From JAAXKN01 sp036261625 (GTDB taxonomy: Bacteria > Bacteroidota > Ignavibacteria > Ignavibacteriales > SURF-24), in assembly GCA_036261625.1 (NCBI GenBank), contig DATAKL010000034.1, positions 62,001-126,000 of the forward strand: a DNA stretch of 64,000 bases, read 5' to 3'. Under the pieces are notes generated by a model that was not told the origin of the DNA, did no database searches, and worked only from the letters and a program-made list of their open reading frames with translations. A program made the translations under genes and the position numbers. Shown here one piece after another: positions 43,794-51,475 of this stretch (its first letter is position 1; each line of letters starts with the position of its first letter).

Positions 43794-44726
43794 TTGAAAA
43801 AAAGCGGCAAAAACAGTTCAGACCAGGGAGATTTAAGCATAGTTTCAGTAGGGGAAGTTCTTTTTGACGTATTTACGTGCTGCAGGTGGCTCGGGGGCGC
43901 TCCTTTTAACTTCATATATCACATCAATAAACTCCTGGGGCAGGGATATTTTATCTCCAGTGTGGGCAGTGATAGTGAAGGGCGTGAGATACTGGAGAAA
44001 ATGTCCAACAGCAATCTTCCAAAGGATTTCGTGCATGTAGACCCGGTGCATCCTACAGGCGCTGCGACAGTAAAAGTGGACAGTAACGGCGACCCCAGTT
44101 TTACAATTGTGGAAAACAGCGCCTACGACTTTATAAAGGCAGGCCCTGAAGTAAGGGAGTTTGTAAAAAAAAATGCCGCCATGCTTTACTTCGGCACACT
44201 GGCGCAGAGAAGCCCGGCTTCCAGAGGAGCAATTCAGTCCTTATGGGGACTGGATATAAAATATTTCTGCGACATAAATATCCGCCAGCAGTTTTATAAC
44301 AAGGAGATAATAATCTCCTCGCTCAGGGCTGCTGACGTTCTGAAGGTGAACCTGAGCGAGCTGGAAATAATATATGAGCTTCTCTACGGGGTTGTCTTTG
44401 AAATGGACACGGCAGCCTTAAAACTGATGGAGGATTTCAATATAGATCTTCTCTGTGTTACAATGAGCTCTGAGGGAGCGGTTTTATACAAAGGAAATGA
44501 AAAGGACATCTACAAGGCCAGTGTCTCGCAGATTGCCGATACAGTTGGGGCAGGGGACGCCTATGCTGCAATTCTGGCAATAGGATATCTGAAGGGGTGG
44601 CCCATAAAAAGGATAAACGGCATTGCTACAGAGTTTGCCTCCAGTGTCTGCCAGATTGAAGGCGCACTGCCCAAAGATGATGAGTTTTACGCCGATTTTA
44701 AGAAGATCCTCCAGGGCGCTAAGTGA
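43794..44726 (+). CDS. PfkB-family carbohydrate kinase, fructokinase-like
   Basis: 310 residues. The sugar-site motif WLGGAPFNFIYHINKL lies near 33-48, and the PfkB signature DTVGAGDAYAAILAIGYL near 248-265 holds the catalytic Asp in GAGD. The N-terminal SIVSVGEVLFDVF is typical of fructokinases. It phosphorylates a sugar, probably fructose, with ATP in the cytoplasm. The start is TTG at 43794. Its terminator lies inside the convergent mscS gene two bases downstream. Confidence 0.9.
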   Translation: MKKSGKNSSDQGDLSIVSVGEVLFDVFTCCRWLGGAPFNFIYHINKLLGQGYFISSVGSDSEGREILEKMSNSNLPKDFVHVDPVHPTGAATVKVDSNGDPSFTIVENSAYDFIKAGPEVREFVKKNAAMLYFGTLAQRSPASRGAIQSLWGLDIKYFCDINIRQQFYNKEIIISSLRAADVLKVNLSELEIIYELLYGVVFEMDTAALKLMEDFNIDLLCVTMSSEGAVLYKGNEKDIYKASVSQIADTVGAGDAYAAILAIGYLKGWPIKRINGIATEFASSVCQIEGALPKDDEFYADFKKILQGAK

Positions 44727-44728
44727 AG

Positions 44729-45805
44729 CTATGAGCCGGGGTTTTCTGATTGCCCGGCTTCGTTTTTGCCGAAATAAACCTTGCGCGTGGGATAGGCCAT
44801 ATTAATTCCTCTTTTCTCAAATTCTTCAAAGAGCCTCAGGTTTATTGTCTGCTGAATGTCCATGTACCTGTTATAGTCAGACCCGTTCACATAATAAACC
44901 GTTTCAAAATCGAGGCTGCTTTGACCAAAGGACTGGAAATGGGAACGGTCGAATTTTGCGTCTTCAAAGCTTCCGATAATGCTTTTTATAATGCCCGGAA
45001 TCTCCTTCAGAGTTTGCACGGGGGTCTGGTATTCAACCCCGAACTTAAAGACGACGCGTCTGCGTCCCATTTTTCTGAAATTATGTATTCTTGAATTGGT
45101 AAGGTTAGAATTCGGAAATACAATTTCTTCTCCTGAAAGGCTTGCCAGGCGAGTGGTTTTTATGCCTACTCTTTGAACCACGCCCATTTTGTCGTCCACA
45201 GCAATAAAATCCCCGATCTCAAAGGGACGGTCGAAGAATATGACAAAGTAGCTGAAGAAGTCGCCTAAGACCGCCTGTGCGGCCAGAGCAACTGCAATGC
45301 CGCCAATGCCGAGTCCTGCAATAACGGTTGAGATCTTAAAGCCCAGGTTATCCAGAAGGAACATAAAGCCGATAAACCAGGCGGCAATACTAATGAATGT
45401 TGAAATTCCTTTCAGGCTTGTGGTTTCACCTTCGTTCCGGGCATGAAAGAAATAGCTGATGGAGTAGTTTATGACTAAAATTACAAATCGTACGGCAAAG
45501 AATGTTGTAATGACAATTGCAGCAATGTCTATATACCGTCTTACTTTCACAGGCAGGCTGAGAGCGTTTATTCCTGCATAGACTGCCCCCAGGTACAAAA
45601 GCGGTATTATAAATTTATCGGTATTGATTGAAACGAATTCGAGTATTTTTGATTTAGTCTTTTCCGCCCTTTTTTGCAGCCTTTTCAGGAAAGCCGCCCT
45701 TAAAATTTCTATTATAATGGAGGCGGCAACTACAATTCCGATGCAGGCAAGGTAGTCTGAGACAGTATTGCCGAAATAGGAAAGGTTTAAGATTCTCTCA
45801 ATCAA
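44729..45805 (-). CDS. mscS: MscS-family small-conductance mechanosensitive channel
   Basis: 358 residues. Four or five helices precede the pore helix with GLGIGGIAVALAAQAVLGDF (about 165-185), then FFDRPFEIGDFI and the beta domain with FPNSNLTNSRIHNF. It opens on membrane tension to release solutes during osmotic down-shock. About 20 extra residues at the C-terminus are polar (NEAGQSENPGS). That tail is encoded by the bases that form the terminator of the facing PfkB gene. Confidence 0.95.
   Translation of the reverse strand: MIERILNLSYFGNTVSDYLACIGIVVAASIIIEILRAAFLKRLQKRAEKTKSKILEFVSINTDKFIIPLLYLGAVYAGINALSLPVKVRRYIDIAAIVITTFFAVRFVILVINYSISYFFHARNEGETTSLKGISTFISIAAWFIGFMFLLDNLGFKISTVIAGLGIGGIAVALAAQAVLGDFFSYFVIFFDRPFEIGDFIAVDDKMGVVQRVGIKTTRLASLSGEEIVFPNSNLTNSRIHNFRKMGRRRVVFKFGVEYQTPVQTLKEIPGIIKSIIGSFEDAKFDRSHFQSFGQSSLDFETVYYVNGSDYNRYMDIQQTINLRLFEEFEKRGINMAYPTRKVYFGKNEAGQSENPGS
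44734..44767 (+). terminator. Terminator of the PfkB gene embedded in the 3' end of mscS
   Basis: Stem AGCCGGG/CCCGGCT (44734-44740 with 44753-44759), then TCGTTTTT. It lies within the last codons of the convergent channel gene. Confidence 0.75.
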
Positions 45806-45870
45806 AATAACACTCCATTTTTTGCTTCCGGTATATAAACAAAATTATGGGTAAGTATCAAGGAAAACTT

Positions 45871-45905
45871 AAAAACAAAAGGCCTCCTTTTAAGGGAGGT
45901 CTTTT
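45871..45905 (-). terminator. Terminator after the receiver-only gene
   Basis: Stem of about 11 bp, AAAAGGCCTCC with GGAGGTCTTTT (45877-45887 and 45895-45905). The minus strand continues with a T-rich GTTTTTAAG. Confidence 0.65.
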
Positions 45906-45936
45906 GTCGGGATTTATAAAAATGAAAGTTTGTTTT

Positions 45937-46371
45937 TTAGTCCTGGTGCGGAGCTAAATTCTTAAAAATGTCGAGCACCTTATGGAATTCGTTGGATTTG
46001 TCGAAAAAGTAATCGGCCCCGGCTTCCATGCAGATTTTCCTGTACTGTGGGAAGGGGTAGTTTGTAAGTACAATTATAATGGCCGAATGGTTGAGCTCCC
46101 TCACTTTTTTCAGCACATCGATGCCGCTTCCGCCGGGCATGCAGATATCCAGAATGACCGCATTGGGCCTCAGCTCATTAATTTTTTCGATTGAATCTTG
46201 AACGTTCGCAGCCTCTCCGATGAGATTGATCCCATCGATGTCAGCGATCATATTAGCCAGCCGGACACGAACAACGGGTGAATCATCCGAAATAAAAACA
46301 TTTAATTTATCTGTCTTTACATTATAACTTGACGTAGAAAAAATCCCTGAACTTATTAAATTGTTAATCAT
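45937..46371 (-). CDS. Single-domain response regulator (receiver only)
   Basis: 144 residues. After a 22-residue N-terminal extension comes a receiver domain with the acidic pair in ISDDSP, phospho-acceptor Asp in VILDICMPGGSG near 96 and Lys in FFDKSNEF near 125. No output domain is present, so it acts by protein contact or phosphate relay. It lies 250 bases downstream of a NarL-type regulator and kinase, and may belong to that signalling system. Confidence 0.9.
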   Translation of the reverse strand: MINNLISSGIFSTSSYNVKTDKLNVFISDDSPVVRVRLANMIADIDGINLIGEAANVQDSIEKINELRPNAVILDICMPGGSGIDVLKKVRELNHSAIIIVLTNYPFPQYRKICMEAGADYFFDKSNEFHKVLDIFKNLAPHQD

Positions 46372-46620
46372 ATTGCCGCTAGTGTAAGTTAAATTGCCTT
46401 CTTTCCTGAAAAATAGTTGCTTATCGTCCGAAATTTATGCTTCTATTTAAAGTATAGAGGATATCAGGCATAAATTCAATATAGAACAGTCCTTAAATAA
46501 ATATACAGGAATTTCCCGGGCTGGAAAATCGGAAAAAAACTGAATAAATTGTCAGCTTTTGTCCAATAAGCTGGTAAGTTCCAGACCTACAAGAAGAGCT
46601 GAAAACCAGTGGGGAAAGTG

Positions 46621-47253
46621 CTATTCCACGAGTTTATTCTGTATGGCGTAGTAAGTCAGCTCCGCATTGGTTTTCATTTTCATTTTTTCCAGGAGGCGTG
46701 CCCTGTAAGTGCTAATGGTCTTAACGCTCAGGGCCAGCTCGTCGGCAATCTGTTTAGCCGTTCTGCCTGAGGCAATAAGGCGCATTACCTGGTACTCACG
46801 GTCCGACAGTGTATCATGCAGGGGGCCCTCGGCTTTGCGTTCAATATCGGCAGCCAGTATTTCGGCCAGCTGCTGGTTGACGTACTTGCCGCCGTCCATA
46901 ACTTTATTTATGGCTTTAATTAGTTCCTCCGGGGCGCTGTCCTTGGTCAGGTAGCCAGAGGCGCCGGCTTTTATGGATCGGAGAGCGAACTGATCCTCCG
47001 AGTGCATTGTAAGGACCAGGACGGGAAGCCGGGGCTTGGTTTTCTTAATCTCTTTCAGTATATCGAGACCGCTCATTCCGGGCATGGAAATGTCAAGAAT
47101 AACAACGTCCCAGTCTTCTTTATCGAGCATATCGAGAACCACCTGTCCGTTTTCAGCCTCGCCGCAGGTACATTTACCCTTGCCCTCAAAAATAATCTGT
47201 TTAAGACCCTGCCTTACGATAGCATGGTCGTCGCCAATTAAAATTTTAATCAT
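46621..47253 (-). CDS. NarL/FixJ-family response regulator
   Basis: 210 residues. Receiver domain with DDH near 8, Asp in VVILDISMPGMSG near 56 and Lys in LTKDSAPEEL near 106. The LuxR-type helix-turn-helix (about 148-205) reads LSDREYQVMRLIASGRTAKQ and LALSVKTISTYRARLL. Its start overlaps the kinase stop by four bases, so the two form a classical pair. Target genes are not evident; the stimulus is set by the PAS and GAF domains of the kinase. Confidence 0.95.
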   Translation of the reverse strand: MIKILIGDDHAIVRQGLKQIIFEGKGKCTCGEAENGQVVLDMLDKEDWDVVILDISMPGMSGLDILKEIKKTKPRLPVLVLTMHSEDQFALRSIKAGASGYLTKDSAPEELIKAINKVMDGGKYVNQQLAEILAADIERKAEGPLHDTLSDREYQVMRLIASGRTAKQIADELALSVKTISTYRARLLEKMKMKTNAELTYYAIQNKLVE

Positions 47254-49226
47254 ACAGCTCCCCCTTTGTCTTTTAAGTCTCCAACCGGTATGGTAACAGT
47301 TACAGCAGTACCCTTGCCCGGTTTACCCTTAATTGAGAATTCACCGCCTAAAAGGTAAGCCCTTTCGCGCATGCCCAGAAGTCCAAATGATTTTGTATTA
47401 AGAATTTCTTCCTCGGTAATTCCGCGTCCGTTATCCTTAATTGTAAGGACAATGTTGCCTTTTTCGTGCACAAGGCTGACGTCAATGCCAGTTGCCGAGG
47501 CATGGCGGGCAATATTTGTAAGAGTCTCCTGGAAGATCCTGAACAGTGCAGTAGAGAAATTCTGGTCCAATTCGAGTTCCTTAGGCATTGAGGTAATCTT
47601 ACAGGTAATGCCTGTGCGGTTCTGGAACTCCTGTGCCTGCCATTCAATAGCTGCCGAAATACCGAGGTAATCGAGCACGCCGGGCCTGAGTTCCGAAGAA
47701 ATCTTCCGGACGGATTTTATGGTTGCGTTAATCAGAGAATACATTGCCGTAATTTTTTCTGTAATGGCTTCCTGCATCTGACCTTCAGACTGGAGTTTCT
47801 TATCCAGCCACGAGAGGTCCATTTTAAGTCCTGTAAGAGCCTGCCCTAGCTCGTCGTGGATTTCCCGGGATATCCTTGTACGTTCCTCCTCGCGGGCGGA
47901 CTGTGTATGTGCCGAAAGGCGTCTTAGCTGTTCCCGGGAATTTTTCAGCTGGAACTCGGCTGTCTGAATTTTCTGATATGCAATTGCATTCTGTATTGCC
48001 GTGGAAGCCAGCTGCGACAAGGCGACCAGCTTTTCTTTGTCGCTCTCATTATAGACGGCGTCGTTTCTCTTGTTGTAAACCGAAAGAAATCCTATTACTT
48101 CCCCCTGGGAATTAAGAATGGATACGAAGGCACCGGTTTTAATTGAAAACCTCTCGCGTATCTCAGGGACCATGATGGGGTCTTTTTCGGCCTTATTGGT
48201 AATATAGGGATTTTTATTTATAATGAGCTTTCCGGCAATCCCTTTTCCCGGCGTCCAGCAGTATTCAAAGTCCTGAGCCTCACCGTCAAAGAAAAACTTT
48301 TTGCATACCATGCCTTCAGCTGTTTTAAGGCCCGAGCAGCCGCTCTCGGAGTCGGTAAGTTTCATGGCCTCTTCGACCAGTGCGTCAACAAGCAGGTCGA
48401 CATTCAAAGTTGAGTTCAGCTTTTTGCTGATGCTGAGCAGTGTGTGGATTGTATTTTCAGCATCTTTGCGCTGTGTAATATCCCTTGAATTTACGACAAT
48501 CCCCCTTACTGAAGGGTTATGGCGCATATTTCTCATCATGCTTTCAATACTATGCCACTTGGATTGCCTGTCCCTTACGCGGAATTCAACCGAAGAGGTG
48601 CTTTCGGGTGTTTTAACCACCTTGCCGAAGACCTTAATGAGCCTTGTAATGTCTTCAGGGTGGGTATAGCGGATGAGGTTTTTGCCGATCAGTTCGCCCG
48701 GTTTATAGCCGAGCATCTTTTCTACCGAAGGGCTTACATACTGAAAAACACCTTCCTCGTCAAGAATGGATTTCACGTCGAGAGAGTTTTCAATAAGCGA
48801 CCTGAAATAAATCTCCCCGTCGGGGAGCGGTCTTTCAGGTTCTTTTTCTGTTACAAATATATTTCCAGACAAATGGACCAGCCTTTCTTCGCTTGAACGT
48901 GAAATATTCCAGGATGCCATTCTGTAATTACCGCTTCTGTTACGGAGTCTCATATCTATACCCATGGGAAAATCTTTGTCGGGGCTAAGGAGTACTTTCT
49001 TAAAGACTGCGACATCGCTGCTGTGGAGAAGTTCAAAAAAGTTGCTCTCAAGGAGTTCTTTTTCGGTATATCCAAGCAGCTTCTGCCAGGCGGGATTGAC
49101 TTTCTTAATGAAGCCCTCCGAATTGCAGAGGCAAAGCAGTTCCTGTGACAGATTGAAAAAACGGTCTGAAGACTCTAATTCCAGAGGCAGATCAATATCA
49201 GTTTTTCTTTTGGAAGTCCTGTTCAT
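47250..49226 (-). CDS. PAS-PAS-GAF histidine kinase of the NarX/DegS type
   Basis: 658 residues without membrane helices, so a soluble sensor. PAS 1 (about 20-125), PAS 2 (about 140-255, with HPEDITRLIKVF and a C-terminal PAC), GAF (about 270-415), HisKA_3 dimerisation domain with phospho-acceptor His457 in REIHDELGQALTG, and HATPase with DNGRGITEEE and GLLGMRERAYLLGG. The latter motifs mark the NarX/DegS subfamily that pairs with LuxR-type regulators, like the gene directly downstream. A Cys-rich or haem motif is not seen; the ligand is unknown. Confidence 0.95.
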   Translation of the reverse strand: MNRTSKRKTDIDLPLELESSDRFFNLSQELLCLCNSEGFIKKVNPAWQKLLGYTEKELLESNFFELLHSSDVAVFKKVLLSPDKDFPMGIDMRLRNRSGNYRMASWNISRSSEERLVHLSGNIFVTEKEPERPLPDGEIYFRSLIENSLDVKSILDEEGVFQYVSPSVEKMLGYKPGELIGKNLIRYTHPEDITRLIKVFGKVVKTPESTSSVEFRVRDRQSKWHSIESMMRNMRHNPSVRGIVVNSRDITQRKDAENTIHTLLSISKKLNSTLNVDLLVDALVEEAMKLTDSESGCSGLKTAEGMVCKKFFFDGEAQDFEYCWTPGKGIAGKLIINKNPYITNKAEKDPIMVPEIRERFSIKTGAFVSILNSQGEVIGFLSVYNKRNDAVYNESDKEKLVALSQLASTAIQNAIAYQKIQTAEFQLKNSREQLRRLSAHTQSAREEERTRISREIHDELGQALTGLKMDLSWLDKKLQSEGQMQEAITEKITAMYSLINATIKSVRKISSELRPGVLDYLGISAAIEWQAQEFQNRTGITCKITSMPKELELDQNFSTALFRIFQETLTNIARHASATGIDVSLVHEKGNIVLTIKDNGRGITEEEILNTKSFGLLGMRERAYLLGGEFSIKGKPGKGTAVTVTIPVGDLKDKGGAV

Positions 49227-49516
49227 TTTATTTTATGCAAGTTAAATAAAAACCCGGCCTTATGGGCAGGCACGCTCACTCTGTCAGCAAAACGAAACTT
49301 TGCCCGGTGAAGTTTCCGCATTTACTATCGGCACACTCTGAAGATAACAGCTGAATATTCAATAGTAACATTTCTTTTCCCGGAGAATGCTATGCCTCAT
49401 AAAAGCTACATATGATATACGAAAGGAATACCTAATTATCAACTGCATTAGAAATTCAGTAAATGTTAAAGAAATTTTTATTAAAAGTCCAAATTATTTT
49501 AATATTATTTTTTCAC
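49227..49516. other. Intergenic region upstream of the PAS-GAF kinase
   Basis: 290 bases with no gene I can support. The part near 49250-49320 is GC-rich with small hairpins in the kinase leader on the minus strand; the rest is AT-rich. A 61-codon plus-strand frame here lacks a ribosome site and runs through the terminator. Confidence 0.5.
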
Positions 49517-49566
49517 AAAAAAAAACGGCTCTAAAGGCGTCATATAAAGGCAGCCAAGTAGAGCCG
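49517..49566 (-). terminator. Terminator after the M28 peptidase gene
   Basis: 8-bp stem CGGCTCTA/TAGAGCCG (49526-49533 with 49559-49566), followed on the minus strand by nine T. Confidence 0.8.
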
Positions 49567-49595
49567 AAATAAAATAACGTAACTGAAGTTACAGC

Positions 49596-51005
49596 TTAGT
49601 TGCTGTAAATCCATTCTTTCTGGCGCTTGAGTCTTTCGTCCAGGTGGAACTTTCTGAACAGGTCAGCCATCTGACGGCTGTCTTTATGCCCGCTGGAAAG
49701 TTTTTCATAATTGGCAAGTTCATGAAGCATAATGCTTACAACGGCGGAGGCTTCAGAGAGCTGTTTTTTACTGATCTTGTCGAAATTATCTCCCGAGGTG
49801 TGGTAATATTTAACCGATTCCTCCTCCAGGTGTCCCATGATGGAGAAAGTAGGGATACCCTTAAACATAAAAGGTATATGGTCGCTGTTCGTATAAGGCA
49901 CACTTGCCACGCCGGAAGACAAGTCGAATCCGTTGAGCTCGTTCTTAAGGCGTTCAAAGAAAGGTTTGAACTCATCAAAGCCCATGCAGTTAAATCCTTT
50001 TGGAGAACCCGTCATATCCATATTAATCATTGCTGCGATCGGTTCCCCTGAATGCATCGCGGCGTATCGCTTGGAGCCCCAGAGCCCGAGCTCTTCGCCG
50101 TTAAACCATACAAAATCTATTGAGTAGTAGTTGTCGGGAGAAAATGTTTTCATCAGGCGGGCCACATCGAAGAGAATTGCCGAGCCCTGTCCGTTATCGA
50201 CTGCGCCCTGGCTGATGTCCCACGAATCGAAGTGGGCGCCCACAACTATTTTATCCTTAACTTTGCCTGGGAGCGAAAAGACGATGTTTGATGTTTCAAC
50301 TTCTTTGCAGTAAGAGCGGGTTGTAATTTTCACCTGTGGATCTTTACCTTCCGTGCAAAGTCTCTTAAGCCACATCCCTTCTTCATATGTAAGGCTGTAG
50401 GCGGGAATGGGGGCCTGTGTGCCCTGGAAGTTTCCCGTGCCGGCAAGGTTATACATCCCCTGGCGGTCATTGATAAAAAGAATAGCCTTTGCCCCGTGTG
50501 AGGTTGCAATATCGATCGCCTCGTATCTTAAAATAGGCTCTTTGCCTTTTGGGGCTTCTGAGCTTACAAGCACAATTTTGTCTTTTGCCTCCAGGGAGCT
50601 ATAGTCATCATTAAAGCCCGATCCGGCATATACAACGCCGAGCGTAAAAGCCGGGTGTGAATTTACATAGCCAAGTGCTATTGCCTGGAGTTTCCTTTGG
50701 AGAGGTGAGTTAATAAGGACCTCGTCGTCACCCCTGACCCAGCCCGGGACTTTGAAGTTTTCCTTATAGGCAGTAATACCAATTGTCTTAAGTTCTTCCA
50801 ATAAGATTTCCATGGCTTTTTCATTTGCCTTAGATCCTAAAAGTCTTCCTCCTGCCAGGTCGCATATATTCTGAAAAGCCTCATAGGAGCGGTTCTCAAG
50901 GAAAGCCGAGCCTGTAAGCTTCGACCAGGTGTCGTTTACCTGGCAGTTCATGGTGGAAAAGGCAGAAAAGGCATAAAAGAATGAGTATAACAGTATTTTT
51001 TTCAT
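49596..51005 (-). CDS. Exported M28-family zinc aminopeptidase/carboxypeptidase with PA domain
   Basis: 469 residues with a signal peptide (about 1-21). A protease-associated domain sits at about 105-225. The M28 metal ligands are complete: His258 (GAHFDSW), Asp270 (AVDNGQG), Glu305 with catalytic Glu304 (NGEELG), Asp330 (NMDM) and His402 (YHTSGD). It resembles carboxypeptidase Q and related exopeptidases that cleave dipeptides or oligopeptides outside the cytoplasm. Monocistronic with a strong terminator. Confidence 0.93.
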   Translation of the reverse strand: MKKILLYSFFYAFSAFSTMNCQVNDTWSKLTGSAFLENRSYEAFQNICDLAGGRLLGSKANEKAMEILLEELKTIGITAYKENFKVPGWVRGDDEVLINSPLQRKLQAIALGYVNSHPAFTLGVVYAGSGFNDDYSSLEAKDKIVLVSSEAPKGKEPILRYEAIDIATSHGAKAILFINDRQGMYNLAGTGNFQGTQAPIPAYSLTYEEGMWLKRLCTEGKDPQVKITTRSYCKEVETSNIVFSLPGKVKDKIVVGAHFDSWDISQGAVDNGQGSAILFDVARLMKTFSPDNYYSIDFVWFNGEELGLWGSKRYAAMHSGEPIAAMINMDMTGSPKGFNCMGFDEFKPFFERLKNELNGFDLSSGVASVPYTNSDHIPFMFKGIPTFSIMGHLEEESVKYYHTSGDNFDKISKKQLSEASAVVSIMLHELANYEKLSSGHKDSRQMADLFRKFHLDERLKRQKEWIYSN

Positions 51006-51475
51006 TTTACTTGAGTCCGGAATTATTTGACAGACAGCTAAAAAATCTAAATTGCCAGGGGGGAAGATAAGTAATTATTTCGAGTTTGTAAATTTCCGGG
51101 TAAAAATGGAGAATGGGATTAAAAAATGCACAAAAAATTCATCAAAGCGGCTGAATCTGGAATTGATTTAAATTGAAAAATCTTATACTTTAGCAGCCAT
51201 TAATGGCTAAAAGAGATCAGAATTTCAGGGATATAACCACCTTTCCTTCGCAGCTTTTCGAAATACAGAGCTAATCTCATAAATAAATTGTTCAGGTATT
51301 AGGCATATGGACAATATTAGCCAGAAGGTGGATCTATAAATAAACCAAATATCCTTTTATGAGCTGAAATCAAGCTTTTTCCATATGGCATTGCAGTTGC
51401 GGTCTTTACAGAGTAATGGTGTACAATTATTAGCCGTGTTGATGTTTGATGAAAAGACCAGGTAGAAAAGAGAAG
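51006..51475. other. Intergenic region between divergent peptidase genes
   Basis: 470 bases between the M28 gene and the caspase-fold gene, which diverge. Promoters for both must lie here, but I cannot place them. A 14-bp perfect palindrome AGCCATTAATGGCT lies at 51195-51208 and could be an operator. Confidence 0.5.

Noticed and set aside
49387..49572. 61-codon ORF before the M28 terminator
   Set aside because: Runs through the terminator hairpin and A-run of the convergent gene and has low-complexity Lys/Ile content.
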